A program made the translations under genes and the position numbers. A model generated the notes under the pieces. That model had not been told where the DNA came from. It saw only the letters and a list, made by a program, of their open reading frames with translations, and did not search any database. This document shows positions 19,513 to 29,207 of a stretch of DNA of 33,009 bases, piece by piece; position 1 is the first letter of the stretch, and each line of letters opens with the position of its first letter. Source of the stretch: Planctomycetota bacterium (GTDB lineage: Bacteria; Planctomycetota; Phycisphaerae; UBA1845; Fen-1342); NCBI GenBank assembly GCA_016235145.1, contig JACRLV010000055.1:1-33009 (forward strand), written 5' to 3'.

Positions 19513-21339
19513 TTACTTGATTGTGCGGTCCTGCACGTCGATGTTTGCGAGCAGCCAGACCTCGGGGTCGGCGAGCACAGACGACGGTTGGCCCGGCAGG
19601 GGGATCTCCACGGTCGTCTTGCGCGACGTGATCCGCATGCGCTCGTCATGATCCGTGTCGCCGACTTTGAATCGCAACTCCAGCGGCAGGTCGAACGGCG
19701 GGTGAGCGTCATCGATTCGCTGTCGCTGCTCGATCTCGACGCGCAGCGATTTCTCCTCGGCGTTCCACGCATGCGTCACGAGCAGCCGCGGCACGCCGTC
19801 GCGATACGACCACTGGTCAAAGAACGGCCGAAGATCGCGCACGCTGACGTATTCAAACGCGGAGCGCAGGTCCGCCGTGTCGATCGCGTCGAAGCGGTGT
19901 TGTTCGAGTAGGCGATGCACGCCGCGCCAGAATGTTTCGTCGCCGAGTTCCCGACGGAGCATGTGCAGCACCCACGCGCCCTTCCAGTAAATCAGGCCGC
20001 CGCCGAACCCATAGATATCCACCGGCCGCGCGATCTCCTCGTTGACCATCGGGCGCGACCGTCCGGCCCGGTCGAATCGCCCCACCATGCCGCGGCTTCG
20101 GGCAAGTTCGCGTCGCAGCGCTTTCGGTCCGTCGATCTCCGCCTGCCAGAGCATGTGCAGGTACGTTCCGAAGCCCTCGTTCACCCAAGCCTCGGTGATG
20201 TGCCGGTAGTTCACGATTCCCGCGAACCACTGGTGCGCCGCCATGTGCGCCAGATACGAATACCGAACCCAATCCGCCCGCGGATTCGCCGTGAATGACG
20301 TCGGAGCGATCATGTCCAGGCCGGCGTGCTCCATCCCGCCGTGAAAGTGCTTCGGCACGACGACGTGCGAATACCGCGGAAACGGGTATGGCGTACCGGT
20401 CAGCTTGGCGAAGTGCGCCAAGGTCGCCGGGGCGTCGGCGAACGCTTCCTTCGCCTGTTCCGCGTACTCGGCCTGCGTGTACATGAAGATCGGGACGCCC
20501 GCGGATTCGCATTGAATCTCCTCGTAGCGCCCGATCGCGAACCCGAACAGGTGCGGGTCGATCGGAACATCGAGCCGCCAGGCGAAACGGGCCTCATTTG
20601 TCGGAGGCGGTTCGGCCTTCGCCGGCTCGCCGACCGCGACGCAGCGCAGACCCGTGGGGACGGTGAAAATCGCGTCAATGCCGCGCCAGCGCGTGTCGGG
20701 CCAGTCGTGGCAAGGCAACCAATAGCGGGCCTGAAGCGGCTCGGCGTTGCTGTAGATCACGAAATCGTCGTCCGCAAGCTCGCCGACGAAGTGCAGCCCG
20801 AGCCTCGGGTTTTCCACTCGATACTTGATGCGGATGTGCTCCTCGTCGCCGACGCGCAGCCGCCGCGGCAGCCGAATCGTGAGCTGATCCTCGTCGTAGG
20901 AGAATTCAGCGGGCTTCGGCGGCTCGCCAACCGCGACGGTTTGGATGGTCATTCCGACCGCGTTCAACTCGACGGACGCGACGCCGTCGCGCCGGGCGCG
21001 GATGGAATGCGTGACCGTCGCGGACATCGCTTTTTCTGCGATATCGCCGGCGGTGAAAACCGCTTCGAAGCGCATGCGACCGAAGTCAAGATCGCAAGGC
21101 GGTGATCGAAATTCGCTCCCCTTCGGCGCCGACGCGGGAGCAGAGGCGGGCGCGGAAGCGGCGGGCGCCGTGGCGGGGGCACTGGTTCGATTGGGCGTGT
21201 CGTGAACCGGCGGCATGCCGGCGGGAATTTCACGCGGCTGGTGCCGGCAACCGGCAAAGTGGATCGTGATCAACAGAACGAAGATTCGTGAGAAAAGAGC
21301 CGGTGGCGCGGGGCGTCTTTCGGATTTCATGCGGATCAT
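19513..21339 (-). CDS. M1-family (aminopeptidase N-like) metallopeptidase homologue, putative lipoprotein, with altered catalytic motif
   Basis: Lipobox-like IHFAGC; FHGGMEHAGLDMIAP; HMAAHQWFAGIVNYRHITEAWVNEGFGTYLHMLW; YWKGAWVLHMLRRELGDETFW; FFDQWSYRDGVPRLLV. Confidence 0.85.
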   Translation of the reverse strand: MIRMKSERRPAPPALFSRIFVLLITIHFAGCRHQPREIPAGMPPVHDTPNRTSAPATAPAASAPASAPASAPKGSEFRSPPCDLDFGRMRFEAVFTAGDIAEKAMSATVTHSIRARRDGVASVELNAVGMTIQTVAVGEPPKPAEFSYDEDQLTIRLPRRLRVGDEEHIRIKYRVENPRLGLHFVGELADDDFVIYSNAEPLQARYWLPCHDWPDTRWRGIDAIFTVPTGLRCVAVGEPAKAEPPPTNEARFAWRLDVPIDPHLFGFAIGRYEEIQCESAGVPIFMYTQAEYAEQAKEAFADAPATLAHFAKLTGTPYPFPRYSHVVVPKHFHGGMEHAGLDMIAPTSFTANPRADWVRYSYLAHMAAHQWFAGIVNYRHITEAWVNEGFGTYLHMLWQAEIDGPKALRRELARSRGMVGRFDRAGRSRPMVNEEIARPVDIYGFGGGLIYWKGAWVLHMLRRELGDETFWRGVHRLLEQHRFDAIDTADLRSAFEYVSVRDLRPFFDQWSYRDGVPRLLVTHAWNAEEKSLRVEIEQRQRIDDAHPPFDLPLELRFKVGDTDHDERMRITSRKTTVEIPLPGQPSSVLADPEVWLLANIDVQDRTIK

Positions 21340-21413
21340 GCTATTACGACGACTCCGCGGACGCGAACGGAGCGGACGAGGGGGTTTTGCAGGTTTCGCT
21401 CAGATCGACGCGG

Positions 21414-22193
21414 CTACAGTTCAGGCCGATCGGCCTGTTTTTCAAACGTGCGCGACCATTGCAATGCCCAGAGTTTTCGCAGCGGAATCAGGGCTGCGTG
21501 GCCGTCCATGAACGCGATGTTCACGTTGCGATCGTGCCGCGCGATGCAGAACCGGCCCATGTGGTAGGGGTATTCGCCGTTGCCGCGCCAGCCGATGGCC
21601 AGATCGGTGGGAATCGTGTCGGTGTGCGTCGGCCATCCGTCGACCCAGTTGCCGTCGGCGAAGGCCGGCACCTCCGACGCGTTTGGAACGCTCGATATCG
21701 TCAGCCACCACGACCGCGTATACGGCGCGGGCGTGAAGTTGGGTTGCGGATCGCCGCGATAGGGCGTGTAGAGGAATCCGTTCATCGTGTAGCTGCCGGT
21801 CTGAAGCTGGAAACGCCAGCCCTGGTCGGCGGAGCCGAAGATGTACGCACCCGCACCGGGATACTGGGTTTTCGCGTTCGGGCAGAAGCGCAGGTCGGTG
21901 ATGTTCAGGTGGTAGGGTTGAAGGGCCTTGAGGTAGATGTGGTTCGGGTCGTAGGGAAAACACCGGTCCTTGAAGTCGTCGCCATACTGCCGCAGCGCGA
22001 TCGTGAGCTGGCGGACCTGCGAGGAGCAGACCGCCCGTTTGCCGCGTTCGCGCGCGGCGGACATCGCGGGCAGGAGGATGCTGATCAGGAGCGCCAGAAT
22101 CGCGACCACGACCAGAAGCTCGATGAGCGTGAACGCGCGCGAGTCGCCGGATTGCAGCAACTGCGACGGCGGACGTCTGGTCCCAAGGCACAT
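21414..22193 (-). CDS. Prepilin-type N-terminal cleavage/methylation domain protein (pseudopilin-like)
   Basis: ATG at 22193 inside the longer ORF; SRAFTLIELLVVVAILALLISILLPAMSAARERGKRAVCSSQVRQLTIALRQYGDDF; C-terminal NVNIAFMDGHAALIPL. Confidence 0.88.
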   Translation of the reverse strand: MCLGTRRPPSQLLQSGDSRAFTLIELLVVVAILALLISILLPAMSAARERGKRAVCSSQVRQLTIALRQYGDDFKDRCFPYDPNHIYLKALQPYHLNITDLRFCPNAKTQYPGAGAYIFGSADQGWRFQLQTGSYTMNGFLYTPYRGDPQPNFTPAPYTRSWWLTISSVPNASEVPAFADGNWVDGWPTHTDTIPTDLAIGWRGNGEYPYHMGRFCIARHDRNVNIAFMDGHAALIPLRKLWALQWSRTFEKQADRPEL

Positions 22194-22439
22194 GTCTGGC
22201 TTGCCTCTCGTGGAACGAAATACGCAGCGGACTTGCGTCAGGTCGGCCGCCCAGCAGCGGCGCGACCCGAATCCAGTATAGCTGAAAGCACCGCCATCGC
22301 GGCTGGGACGGCGATGATGCGCGGTTTTCCGGCCGAAAACCTGAAAATAGCGTTGACCCGCGCTTCGGAGGCCACGATACTTTGGCGCAGGAGAAGGAGT
22401 CGATGCGCCAGTAACGCATCGGCCTGAGGAGGAGTTCCC

Positions 22440-23186
22440 ATGCGTCATTGGATTATCGCGGTCTCTGTCTGCGCGCTCGTTAGCGCTCCCGCCACGGCGG
22501 ACATTCTGTACTTCACCGATCACGGGGCCTTCACGCAACACAACGAAGCCGTCGGAAAGTTCCTGAAGGGAGTGGAGGATTTCGAGGAATCGAGCGCGGG
22601 CCCGCAGGAGAAGATCCCATTCCCCAACTCCTTGCAGAACGGCGTGCCGCGGCCGACGTTTCCGAACGGCATCGACGCGACCAACCTCATCATCCAGACG
22701 AACATCACGCCGGGGCCGTGTCCACCGACGCCGAACCCGTCGACGAACGACCGGGCGCTTTGGGTGAATGGACCCGGATTCATCGGCTCGAACAGCATCA
22801 AGATCGGAACGGATGAGTTTCTGTACGGCCTGTTTTCGAGCATCGATTTGATCTTCACGTCGCACGACAAGACCGCCGTCGGCGTGGATGTCTCGACCTT
22901 CACCGGCTACAACCAGGGCCACCAGGGTTTTGTGTTCTGCGTGTACGACGACAGCGACAATGTTCTCGGCACGTACACCATGTCCGGCCCGACGCCGACC
23001 GAACCCGCCAAGAACTTCTTCGGCGTCTGGTCGAGCACGCCGATCGGCCGCGTGAACATCTGGGGCATTTTTGATGCGCCGCAGCCGTTCGCCGTCGACA
23101 ACATCGAAATGTGGGTTCCCGAGCCGAACAGCCTCGTGCTGCTCGCGGCTTTGGGCGCCGTGGCGGCGCAGCGACGCCGGAACTGA
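22440..23186 (+). CDS. PEP-CTERM sorting-domain protein
   Basis: Signal peptide MRHWIIAVSVCALVSAPATA; C-terminus VPEPNSLVLLAALGAVAAQRRRN (PEP + hydrophobic helix + Arg-rich tail); GGAGG upstream of the ATG. Confidence 0.85.
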   Translation: MRHWIIAVSVCALVSAPATADILYFTDHGAFTQHNEAVGKFLKGVEDFEESSAGPQEKIPFPNSLQNGVPRPTFPNGIDATNLIIQTNITPGPCPPTPNPSTNDRALWVNGPGFIGSNSIKIGTDEFLYGLFSSIDLIFTSHDKTAVGVDVSTFTGYNQGHQGFVFCVYDDSDNVLGTYTMSGPTPTEPAKNFFGVWSSTPIGRVNIWGIFDAPQPFAVDNIEMWVPEPNSLVLLAALGAVAAQRRRN

Positions 23187-23277
23187 ACGGGGCGCTTGAC
23201 TTTCTTGCCGTCCGGATCGTACGTTGAGCCCGAGACGACCGGGCCCATCGTGTGATTTCGGTTGCGGAGTCGAGCGC

Positions 23278-25134
23278 GTGAATTCACTTTGGCTCATTCT
23301 GGGCAGTCTGGCGGCGTTCGCGATCGCCTATCGGTTCTACGGAGCGTTCCTGGCCGCGAAGGTCGCGGTGCTCGACGACCGTCGCGCCACGCCCGCGCAC
23401 CGTCTGAAAGACGGCGTCGATTATCACCCGACGAACAAGTGGGTGCTGTTCGGGCATCACTTCGCCGCGATCGCCGGTCCGGGACCGCTGATCGGCCCGG
23501 TGCTCGCCACGCAGTGGGGTTTCCTGCCGGGGTTCGTGTGGATCGTCATCGGCGCGTGCCTGGCGGGCGCGGTGCATGACTTCGTGATCCTGCTGGCGTC
23601 CGTGCGGCAGGACGGTCTTTCGCTGCCGCGGCTGGCGCGCGACAACATCAGCCCCTTCTCCGGCGGGATTACTTCGCTGGCGACGCTGTTCATCATCCTC
23701 ACCACGCTTGCCAGCGTCGCGATCGTAGTGGTCAACGCCCTGGCCGAGAGCTCCTGGGGCATGTTCACCATCCTGGTAACGATCCCCGCGGCGCTGCTTA
23801 CGGGCCTGTGGATGTACAAGGTGCGCCCCGGTCGCGTGGCCGAGGCGTCGATCATCGGCGTGGTGATCGTCCTGTTGGGCGTCTATTACGGTAAGCCGTT
23901 CGCCGAATCGCAGCTCGGCCCCTCGCTGCTATGGAGCAAGCAGACGCTTTCGCTGGCGCTGCCGGCGTACGCGCTGGTCGCGTCGATTCTGCCGGTCTGG
24001 GTGCTGATGTGTCCGCGAGATTATCTCAGCTCGTACATGAAGATCGGCGTGATGGTCGTCCTCGCCGCGGGGCTGGTCTTCGCGGCGCCGCCGCTGAAGA
24101 TGCCGGCGACCACGCCCTGGCTGGGCGGCGGAGGGCCGGTGATCAGCGGAGCCGTGTGGCCGTTTGTGTGCATCGTGATCATGTGCGGGGCGGTTTCCGG
24201 CTTTCACGCCCTGATCGCCAGCGGTACGACGCCGAAGATGATCGAACGCGAAAGCCACATCCGCCCGATCGGCTACGGCGCGATGGTGGTGGAGGGCTTC
24301 GTCGCCGTCGCCGCGCTGGTCGCCGCGTGTGCCCTGGAGCCGGGCGATTACTTCGCGATCAACGTCAACCCGCAGAAGCACGACGTCTTCGTGCAGCAAA
24401 CCGCCGCGCAGCACGGCTGGGACGTCGCGCCGTGCGAGCTCTCGATGCTCGAGGCGGGCACGCAGGAGAAGAACCTGGCGGGCCGCGTCGGCGGGGCGGT
24501 GACGCTGGCGGTCGGGATGGCGAAGGTCTTTGCGAGCCTGCCCGGCATGCAGACGCTGATGGGCTATTGGTATCACTTCGTGATCATGTTCGAGGCCTTG
24601 TTCATTCTCACGCTGCTCGAAACGGGCACGCGCGTCGCGCGGTTCGTATTTCAGGATGCGCTGACGCAGTTTTCATCGACGCGGCAGGAAGCCGGACGAC
24701 CGAACTGGCTGATGAACGTCACGCTGAGCGTGCTCACCTGCGCCGGTTGGGGATACCTGCTCTACAACGGCAACCTCAACAAGCTCTGGAGCATGCTCGG
24801 CATCGCCAACCAACTGCTCGCCGCGATCGCGCTGGCCGTCGGCACGAGCTATCTGCTGCGGCACGCGGCGAAACGCGCATACGCCCTTTGCACCGGCGTG
24901 CCGTTTGTTTTCGTGATCGTTACGACCGTCTGGGCGGGAGTGATCCGCGTCAACGAATGGTGGCACGAGATCGATCGCTTGCAGGGCAACGAGCGGTTTC
25001 TGACGCAACTGCTTTGTGCGATCGCCGCGGCCATGATCGGCCTGACGGCCGTGATCGCGATGGACGCCGTACGACGCTGGTTCGGACTCGCGCTGCGGCC
25101 CGCGCGACAGGCGGAGGCGGCGTCGGCGGGGTGA
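23278..25134 (+). CDS. cstA: Carbon starvation protein A family transporter
   Basis: GTG at 23278; VNSLWLILGSLAAFAIAYRFYGAFLA; DGVDYHPTNKWVLFGHHFAAIAGPGPLIGPVLATQWGFLPGFVWI; GFHALIASGTTPKMI. Confidence 0.93.
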   Translation: MNSLWLILGSLAAFAIAYRFYGAFLAAKVAVLDDRRATPAHRLKDGVDYHPTNKWVLFGHHFAAIAGPGPLIGPVLATQWGFLPGFVWIVIGACLAGAVHDFVILLASVRQDGLSLPRLARDNISPFSGGITSLATLFIILTTLASVAIVVVNALAESSWGMFTILVTIPAALLTGLWMYKVRPGRVAEASIIGVVIVLLGVYYGKPFAESQLGPSLLWSKQTLSLALPAYALVASILPVWVLMCPRDYLSSYMKIGVMVVLAAGLVFAAPPLKMPATTPWLGGGGPVISGAVWPFVCIVIMCGAVSGFHALIASGTTPKMIERESHIRPIGYGAMVVEGFVAVAALVAACALEPGDYFAINVNPQKHDVFVQQTAAQHGWDVAPCELSMLEAGTQEKNLAGRVGGAVTLAVGMAKVFASLPGMQTLMGYWYHFVIMFEALFILTLLETGTRVARFVFQDALTQFSSTRQEAGRPNWLMNVTLSVLTCAGWGYLLYNGNLNKLWSMLGIANQLLAAIALAVGTSYLLRHAAKRAYALCTGVPFVFVIVTTVWAGVIRVNEWWHEIDRLQGNERFLTQLLCAIAAAMIGLTAVIAMDAVRRWFGLALRPARQAEAASAG

Positions 25135-25170
25135 ATGGGCGCCGGTGACAGCCTTCCGCAGGGGCTTTCC

Positions 25171-25233
25171 AGTGGAGCGGGCCTCGGTACCCGCTCTCAG
25201 TCTGAAAGGACGGACAGGGACGCCCGCCCCACT
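25171..25233. repeat. 63-bp dispersed element with palindromic ends, copy 2
   Basis: AGTGGAGCGGGCCTCGGTACCCGCTCTCAGTCTGAAAGGACGGACAGGGACGCCCGCCCCACT; followed by ATTCACGGGCTC (25239..25250), the reverse complement of GAGCCCGTGAAT (6933..6944) next to copy 1. Confidence 0.85.
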
Positions 25234-25240
25234 ATTCGAT

Positions 25241-25966
25241 TCACGGGCTCTCCGATCTACTTCGCGAGAGCCGCAGCAGCAGCAACATCGGCCAGCCCTC
25301 ATATTTCGCCGCGCGAAGGCTTTTTGCCGCCTGCTCGCGGCCGACCGCGTGTTCGCTGATGTGGTCGATCGTCCAGCCGGACTGGAGCGCGGCCGAGACG
25401 TAGTCGCTGATCTGGTTGCGGGCGCTCGCCGGATACACGTCGCCGCCGGTGCGCGGATCGCTGAAGTGGGCCGTGATGCCGCGCAGGATCATCGCCGGGT
25501 GCATGACGGACGCAATCAGCCGCCCGCCCGGCCGACACACGCGGCGACATTCGCAGAAGAAATCACCTAATTTCGAAAGGTGGTCGAGCACCAGAAACGT
25601 GCACACCCGGTCGAACGCGGCGTCCGCCAGCGGCAGCGGTTGCGACAGATCGTGTCGCACGAATCGCACGTGCTCCCAGCCGGGCTTCGCGCGGGCTTTC
25701 GCGACCATCTCTTCCGCGAAATCAACCGCGACCAAACGCGCCCCACCCGCGGCCAGCCGCACCGTGTGCCGCCCGGTTCCGCAGCCGAGTTCGAGCACGT
25801 CGAGCCCAGCGAAAGCGCCCAACAATGCGTCGATGTGCATTTCCTCGAGCGCGATGAGCGGATTGTCTTCAACGTCGTAGATCTCGGCCCAGCGGTCGTA
25901 GCCGGCGCGCGTCGAGAGGTGCTCGTCGTCGCCGTCGGCCGTCGGTTTGCGCGCGTCGAAGTTCAT
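25241..25966 (-). CDS. Class I SAM-dependent methyltransferase
   Basis: VLELGCGTGRHTVRLAAGGARLVAVDFAEEMVAKA; FDRVCTFLVLDHL; RVCRPGGRLIASVMHP. Confidence 0.88.
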   Translation of the reverse strand: MNFDARKPTADGDDEHLSTRAGYDRWAEIYDVEDNPLIALEEMHIDALLGAFAGLDVLELGCGTGRHTVRLAAGGARLVAVDFAEEMVAKARAKPGWEHVRFVRHDLSQPLPLADAAFDRVCTFLVLDHLSKLGDFFCECRRVCRPGGRLIASVMHPAMILRGITAHFSDPRTGGDVYPASARNQISDYVSAALQSGWTIDHISEHAVGREQAAKSLRAAKYEGWPMLLLLRLSRSRSESP

Positions 25967-26029
25967 TTCGGCGTCCAGAAATACGGCAAATCCGGGGGAT
26001 GAGGCTGCGGATGCGCGGCCCGGCGGTGC

Positions 26030-27157
26030 CTACTGCCGCAACACATCCGCGACGGCCGGCGCAGCGGCTTCATCCGCCGCGCCCGGAGGCAGCGCTTCGA
26101 GCACCGCGTCGATGATGCGGTCCGCGTCGTAGCCTTCGGCCTCGGCGGCGTAGTTGGTGATGATGCGGTGCCGCAGCACGGTGTGGGCCAGCGCCCGGAC
26201 GTCCGCGATCGACACGTATTTGCGTCCGTTCATCACCGCGCGGGCCTTGGCGCCCAGCAGCAGGAATTGCACGGCCCGCGGACCCGCCCCGAACGTCACC
26301 AGCCGATTCACCAGATCCAGCCGGCTGAAATCTGGATGTCCCGAGGCGTCGGCCGCCGCGCGCCCGTCACGATCCGCCGGCGCCGGCCGCGTCATGCGCA
26401 CCAGTTCGAGCGTGTAGTGAATCACCCGCGGCGCGGCGGGCACGCGCCGCACCACGTCCTGAAGGTGCAGGATCTCGGCCTGGGTCAGCACCGTTTGCAG
26501 CTCGGCCTGCGCCCCGCCGGTGGTCTGCTCCGCGATCTGATATTCCTCGTCATAGCCGGGATAGCGGACGAAGACCTTGAACATGAAGCGATCCTGCTGC
26601 GCTTCGGGCAACGGATAGGTTCCTTCCTGCTCGATGGGGTTCTGGGTGGCGAGCACGAAGAAGGGCGGCTCGATCGGGTGGCGCGTTCCGCCGATGGTGA
26701 CGTTCAGCTCCTGCATGGCTTCGAGCAAGGCGGCCTGCGTCTTGGGCGGCGTGCGGTTGATTTCGTCCGCCAGCAGGACGTTGGTGAAAATGGGGCCCTG
26801 GAGAAAGCGGAAGGCCCGCTGTCCGGTGCGCTTGTCCTCCTGAATCACTTCCGTGCCGGTGATGTCCGCGGGCATCAGGTCGGGCATGAACTGCACGCGG
26901 CGGAATTGCAGGCCCAGGCAGCGCGAGAGGCTGCTGATCATGAGCGTCTTAGCGAGCCCCGGGACGCCTTCGAGGATGACGTGCCCGCGCGCGAACAGCG
27001 CGATCAGCAACTGATCGATCACCTCGTCCTGGCCCACGATGATCTTTTTGAGCTCCGCCCGGATGAGCGTATACGCGTGATGCAATCGCGCGACCGACTG
27101 CACATCGTCGAGCGGCTGAAACGTCGGCGCCGCGGCGTCGGCGGGAAACTCGGCCAT
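26030..27157 (-). CDS. MoxR-family AAA+ ATPase
   Basis: [123 protein letters not shown] at 27157. Confidence 0.93.
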   Translation of the reverse strand: MAEFPADAAAPTFQPLDDVQSVARLHHAYTLIRAELKKIIVGQDEVIDQLLIALFARGHVILEGVPGLAKTLMISSLSRCLGLQFRRVQFMPDLMPADITGTEVIQEDKRTGQRAFRFLQGPIFTNVLLADEINRTPPKTQAALLEAMQELNVTIGGTRHPIEPPFFVLATQNPIEQEGTYPLPEAQQDRFMFKVFVRYPGYDEEYQIAEQTTGGAQAELQTVLTQAEILHLQDVVRRVPAAPRVIHYTLELVRMTRPAPADRDGRAAADASGHPDFSRLDLVNRLVTFGAGPRAVQFLLLGAKARAVMNGRKYVSIADVRALAHTVLRHRIITNYAAEAEGYDADRIIDAVLEALPPGAADEAAAPAVADVLRQ

Positions 27158-27291
27158 CTGCGGACCTCCTGGCTGCTTTCGCGCATCGTGAGCGAGAGGT
27201 CCGGCCGGGTCAACCGAACGACCCACAAACGCCGCGGCCCGCCGATCTCAACGAAACCGGCGGGCCGCACGCGAACATTGACACGTGTCGA

Positions 27292-28695
27292 TCAGCGTTG
27301 CGCGAACGCTCCGCCGCGCTCGCCGGTCAGGTAGAGAAATTGCGTCTGCGTCAGAATCGGGATGTTGCGCGCCCGGGCCGCCTCGATCACGGCCAGCCAG
27401 GCGGCGCGGTCCTTCGCGCGGGTGTTCGTCAGATCCTCGACCACCGCGCTGGTGGGCTTGCCCGACAGAACTTGCGGCAGTTGCGGTCCCGTGCCGAGCA
27501 CGACGAAATCCACCGATTCGTCGACTTCCGGCACCACCTGCCCGCCCCACTCGCGAACCAGGCCGGAAACGCGCTCCACGCCGTCCCAGTCGATTTCGTC
27601 GTTGTAGTCGAGGTCGAAATCGCCCTGCACGACGAACTTCGTCTTGCGATTCCGCTCGAATGCGACGTTGACGACGATGTCGCCCTCCACGATCGGCTTG
27701 AGGGCCGTCGAGCGGGTGATGCGGCACTCGGCCGTCGTGTCGAGCACCGTGACGACTTCGACCGACGCCTTTCCGCGGTATTCGCTGTCGAGCCGTTCGC
27801 CGGTGGGCGAAAAGACTTCAAATCCCATGCCGGCCCGCAGCTTGTCGTGGCTGCCGAGGTCGATGTAGACCACGTCGCTGCCGGGGATCGCCCGCATGAT
27901 GCGGCCGTCCGCCCGAGTCAGGATCGCATTGGCGTCGAATGCGCTGGGTTTCAGCTCGTCGATCTTGGCCTGAAGGTCGTTGATCAGCTTCTTGCTGCGG
28001 GCGATTTCGATCTCGGTATTGCGGTCCTGCGTCTGGCGCTCGACGCGCTGGCGATTCATCTCTTCCGTTTGGGATTCGGACGCCGTCTGAAGCTCCGTGA
28101 ACTGCTTGTCCTTGGTCGCGATCGCCTCGTCCTTTTCGCGCTCGATGCGCGAAAGGTCGTCCCGAATTTCGGCGATCTTCTCCTCGAATTCCTTGCGGGC
28201 GGCCATGTTGCCGGCGGCGAGTTGCTGGTTCTCGTTGGCGAGCTCATCGCGCTCGGCCTGAAGCGCCGCCTTGGCCTGCGTCAGCTTGCCATATGCCGAG
28301 CTCAGGCTGGTCAGCGCTGTGAACAGCGTATGCTCGGGATTTACGACGCCGCCCTGCTCAGCGGCGACCTGTTTCAGCATGCGGCGCGACTCGGCCTCGA
28401 TGGCGGGCTGCAAAATGTCGTCGTGGCCCGAGACAAGCAGGGCGAGCTTCTTCAGATGGTCCGCCATCGTGTCCGCTTCGGTGCTGCCGCGATTGGCCGC
28501 CTCGACGCTGTAGAACTCCGGCGCCGTTCCGAACTTCCTCGCCCGCTTCTCCGCCGTGTCGAGCTTGTTTTGCAGATCCTTGTTGTTCGTGAGCTGCCAG
28601 ATGAAAGCACCGATCGCGGCAACCGCGATAATGACGAGGGCGACGAGGGCGTTGCGATTCCCGTCTCCGCCTCGGCTGATTGGTCGAACGGCCAT
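27292..28695 (-). CDS. N-terminally anchored coiled-coil protein with FlgT-C-like segment and C-terminal BRCT-like segment
   Basis: NALVALVIIAVAAIGAFIWQL helix; heptad-rich region; VVYIDLGSHDKLRAGMGFEVFSPTGERL; C-terminal TKFVVQGDFD...VSGLVREWGGQVVPEVDESVDFVVLGTGP...AARARNIPILTQTQFLYLTG with BRCT-like spacing. Confidence 0.7.
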   Translation of the reverse strand: MAVRPISRGGDGNRNALVALVIIAVAAIGAFIWQLTNNKDLQNKLDTAEKRARKFGTAPEFYSVEAANRGSTEADTMADHLKKLALLVSGHDDILQPAIEAESRRMLKQVAAEQGGVVNPEHTLFTALTSLSSAYGKLTQAKAALQAERDELANENQQLAAGNMAARKEFEEKIAEIRDDLSRIEREKDEAIATKDKQFTELQTASESQTEEMNRQRVERQTQDRNTEIEIARSKKLINDLQAKIDELKPSAFDANAILTRADGRIMRAIPGSDVVYIDLGSHDKLRAGMGFEVFSPTGERLDSEYRGKASVEVVTVLDTTAECRITRSTALKPIVEGDIVVNVAFERNRKTKFVVQGDFDLDYNDEIDWDGVERVSGLVREWGGQVVPEVDESVDFVVLGTGPQLPQVLSGKPTSAVVEDLTNTRAKDRAAWLAVIEAARARNIPILTQTQFLYLTGERGGAFAQR

Positions 28696-29121
28696 TCGGT
28701 CTGCTCCTGCGACTTCCTTGGGTTTTCAGGGGTTCGCTGCGAAGCTCCAGGCGTCCGCCCGCAAGCCCGCGTTCCGCAGCAACTATGCGCCTGCAAAGCG
28801 GGAGTATGTGGCAGCCGTCCCCGCTTGTCAAAGCGATTGCGGAGGCCGGTTTTCTCCCGCGGGACCGCCGGAATCGGGGGCCGGCCGGAACTCAATCGAC
28901 CTGCGGAAGACGAACCGCAATCGAGCGCATGGCCCGCCGCCGGCCCGGCTGGCTTCGCCGGGTGCCGCGGGATTGTCGCAACCGCGATTCCGCCGTCCGC
29001 GGCGAAGCGCCGGACGGACGAGAATCATCGTCCGGAGGCTCCCGTGCTGCGGAGCGGCCTTGCGGGCATGCGAATGGGGTTCGCATTGAATAGGACTTGC
29101 TAGTTACTTGCCAGCACGGCC

Positions 29122-29149
29122 TTGTGCTTTCTTGCGTCAAGCGCATAAT
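29122..29149 (+). promoter_or_regulatory. Candidate sigma70-like promoter of the small RHH-like gene
   Basis: TTGTGC - 16 nt - CATAAT, about 58 bp upstream of the ATG at 29208; the -35 match is weak. Confidence 0.3.
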
Positions 29150-29207
29150 GTAAATTGGCAGGGCGAATGCCGAGCCAAGAAAAAACGAAGAACTGCGAGG
29201 AAACACA

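Noticed and set aside
23931-25148. 405-aa plus-strand ORF overlapping cstA
   Set aside because: Arg/Gly/Ala-rich shadow frame of cstA.
27298-29103. 601-aa plus-strand ORF opposite the coiled-coil gene
   Set aside because: Antisense frame; the minus-strand protein has a TM helix, heptads and domain-like ends, while this ORF has none.
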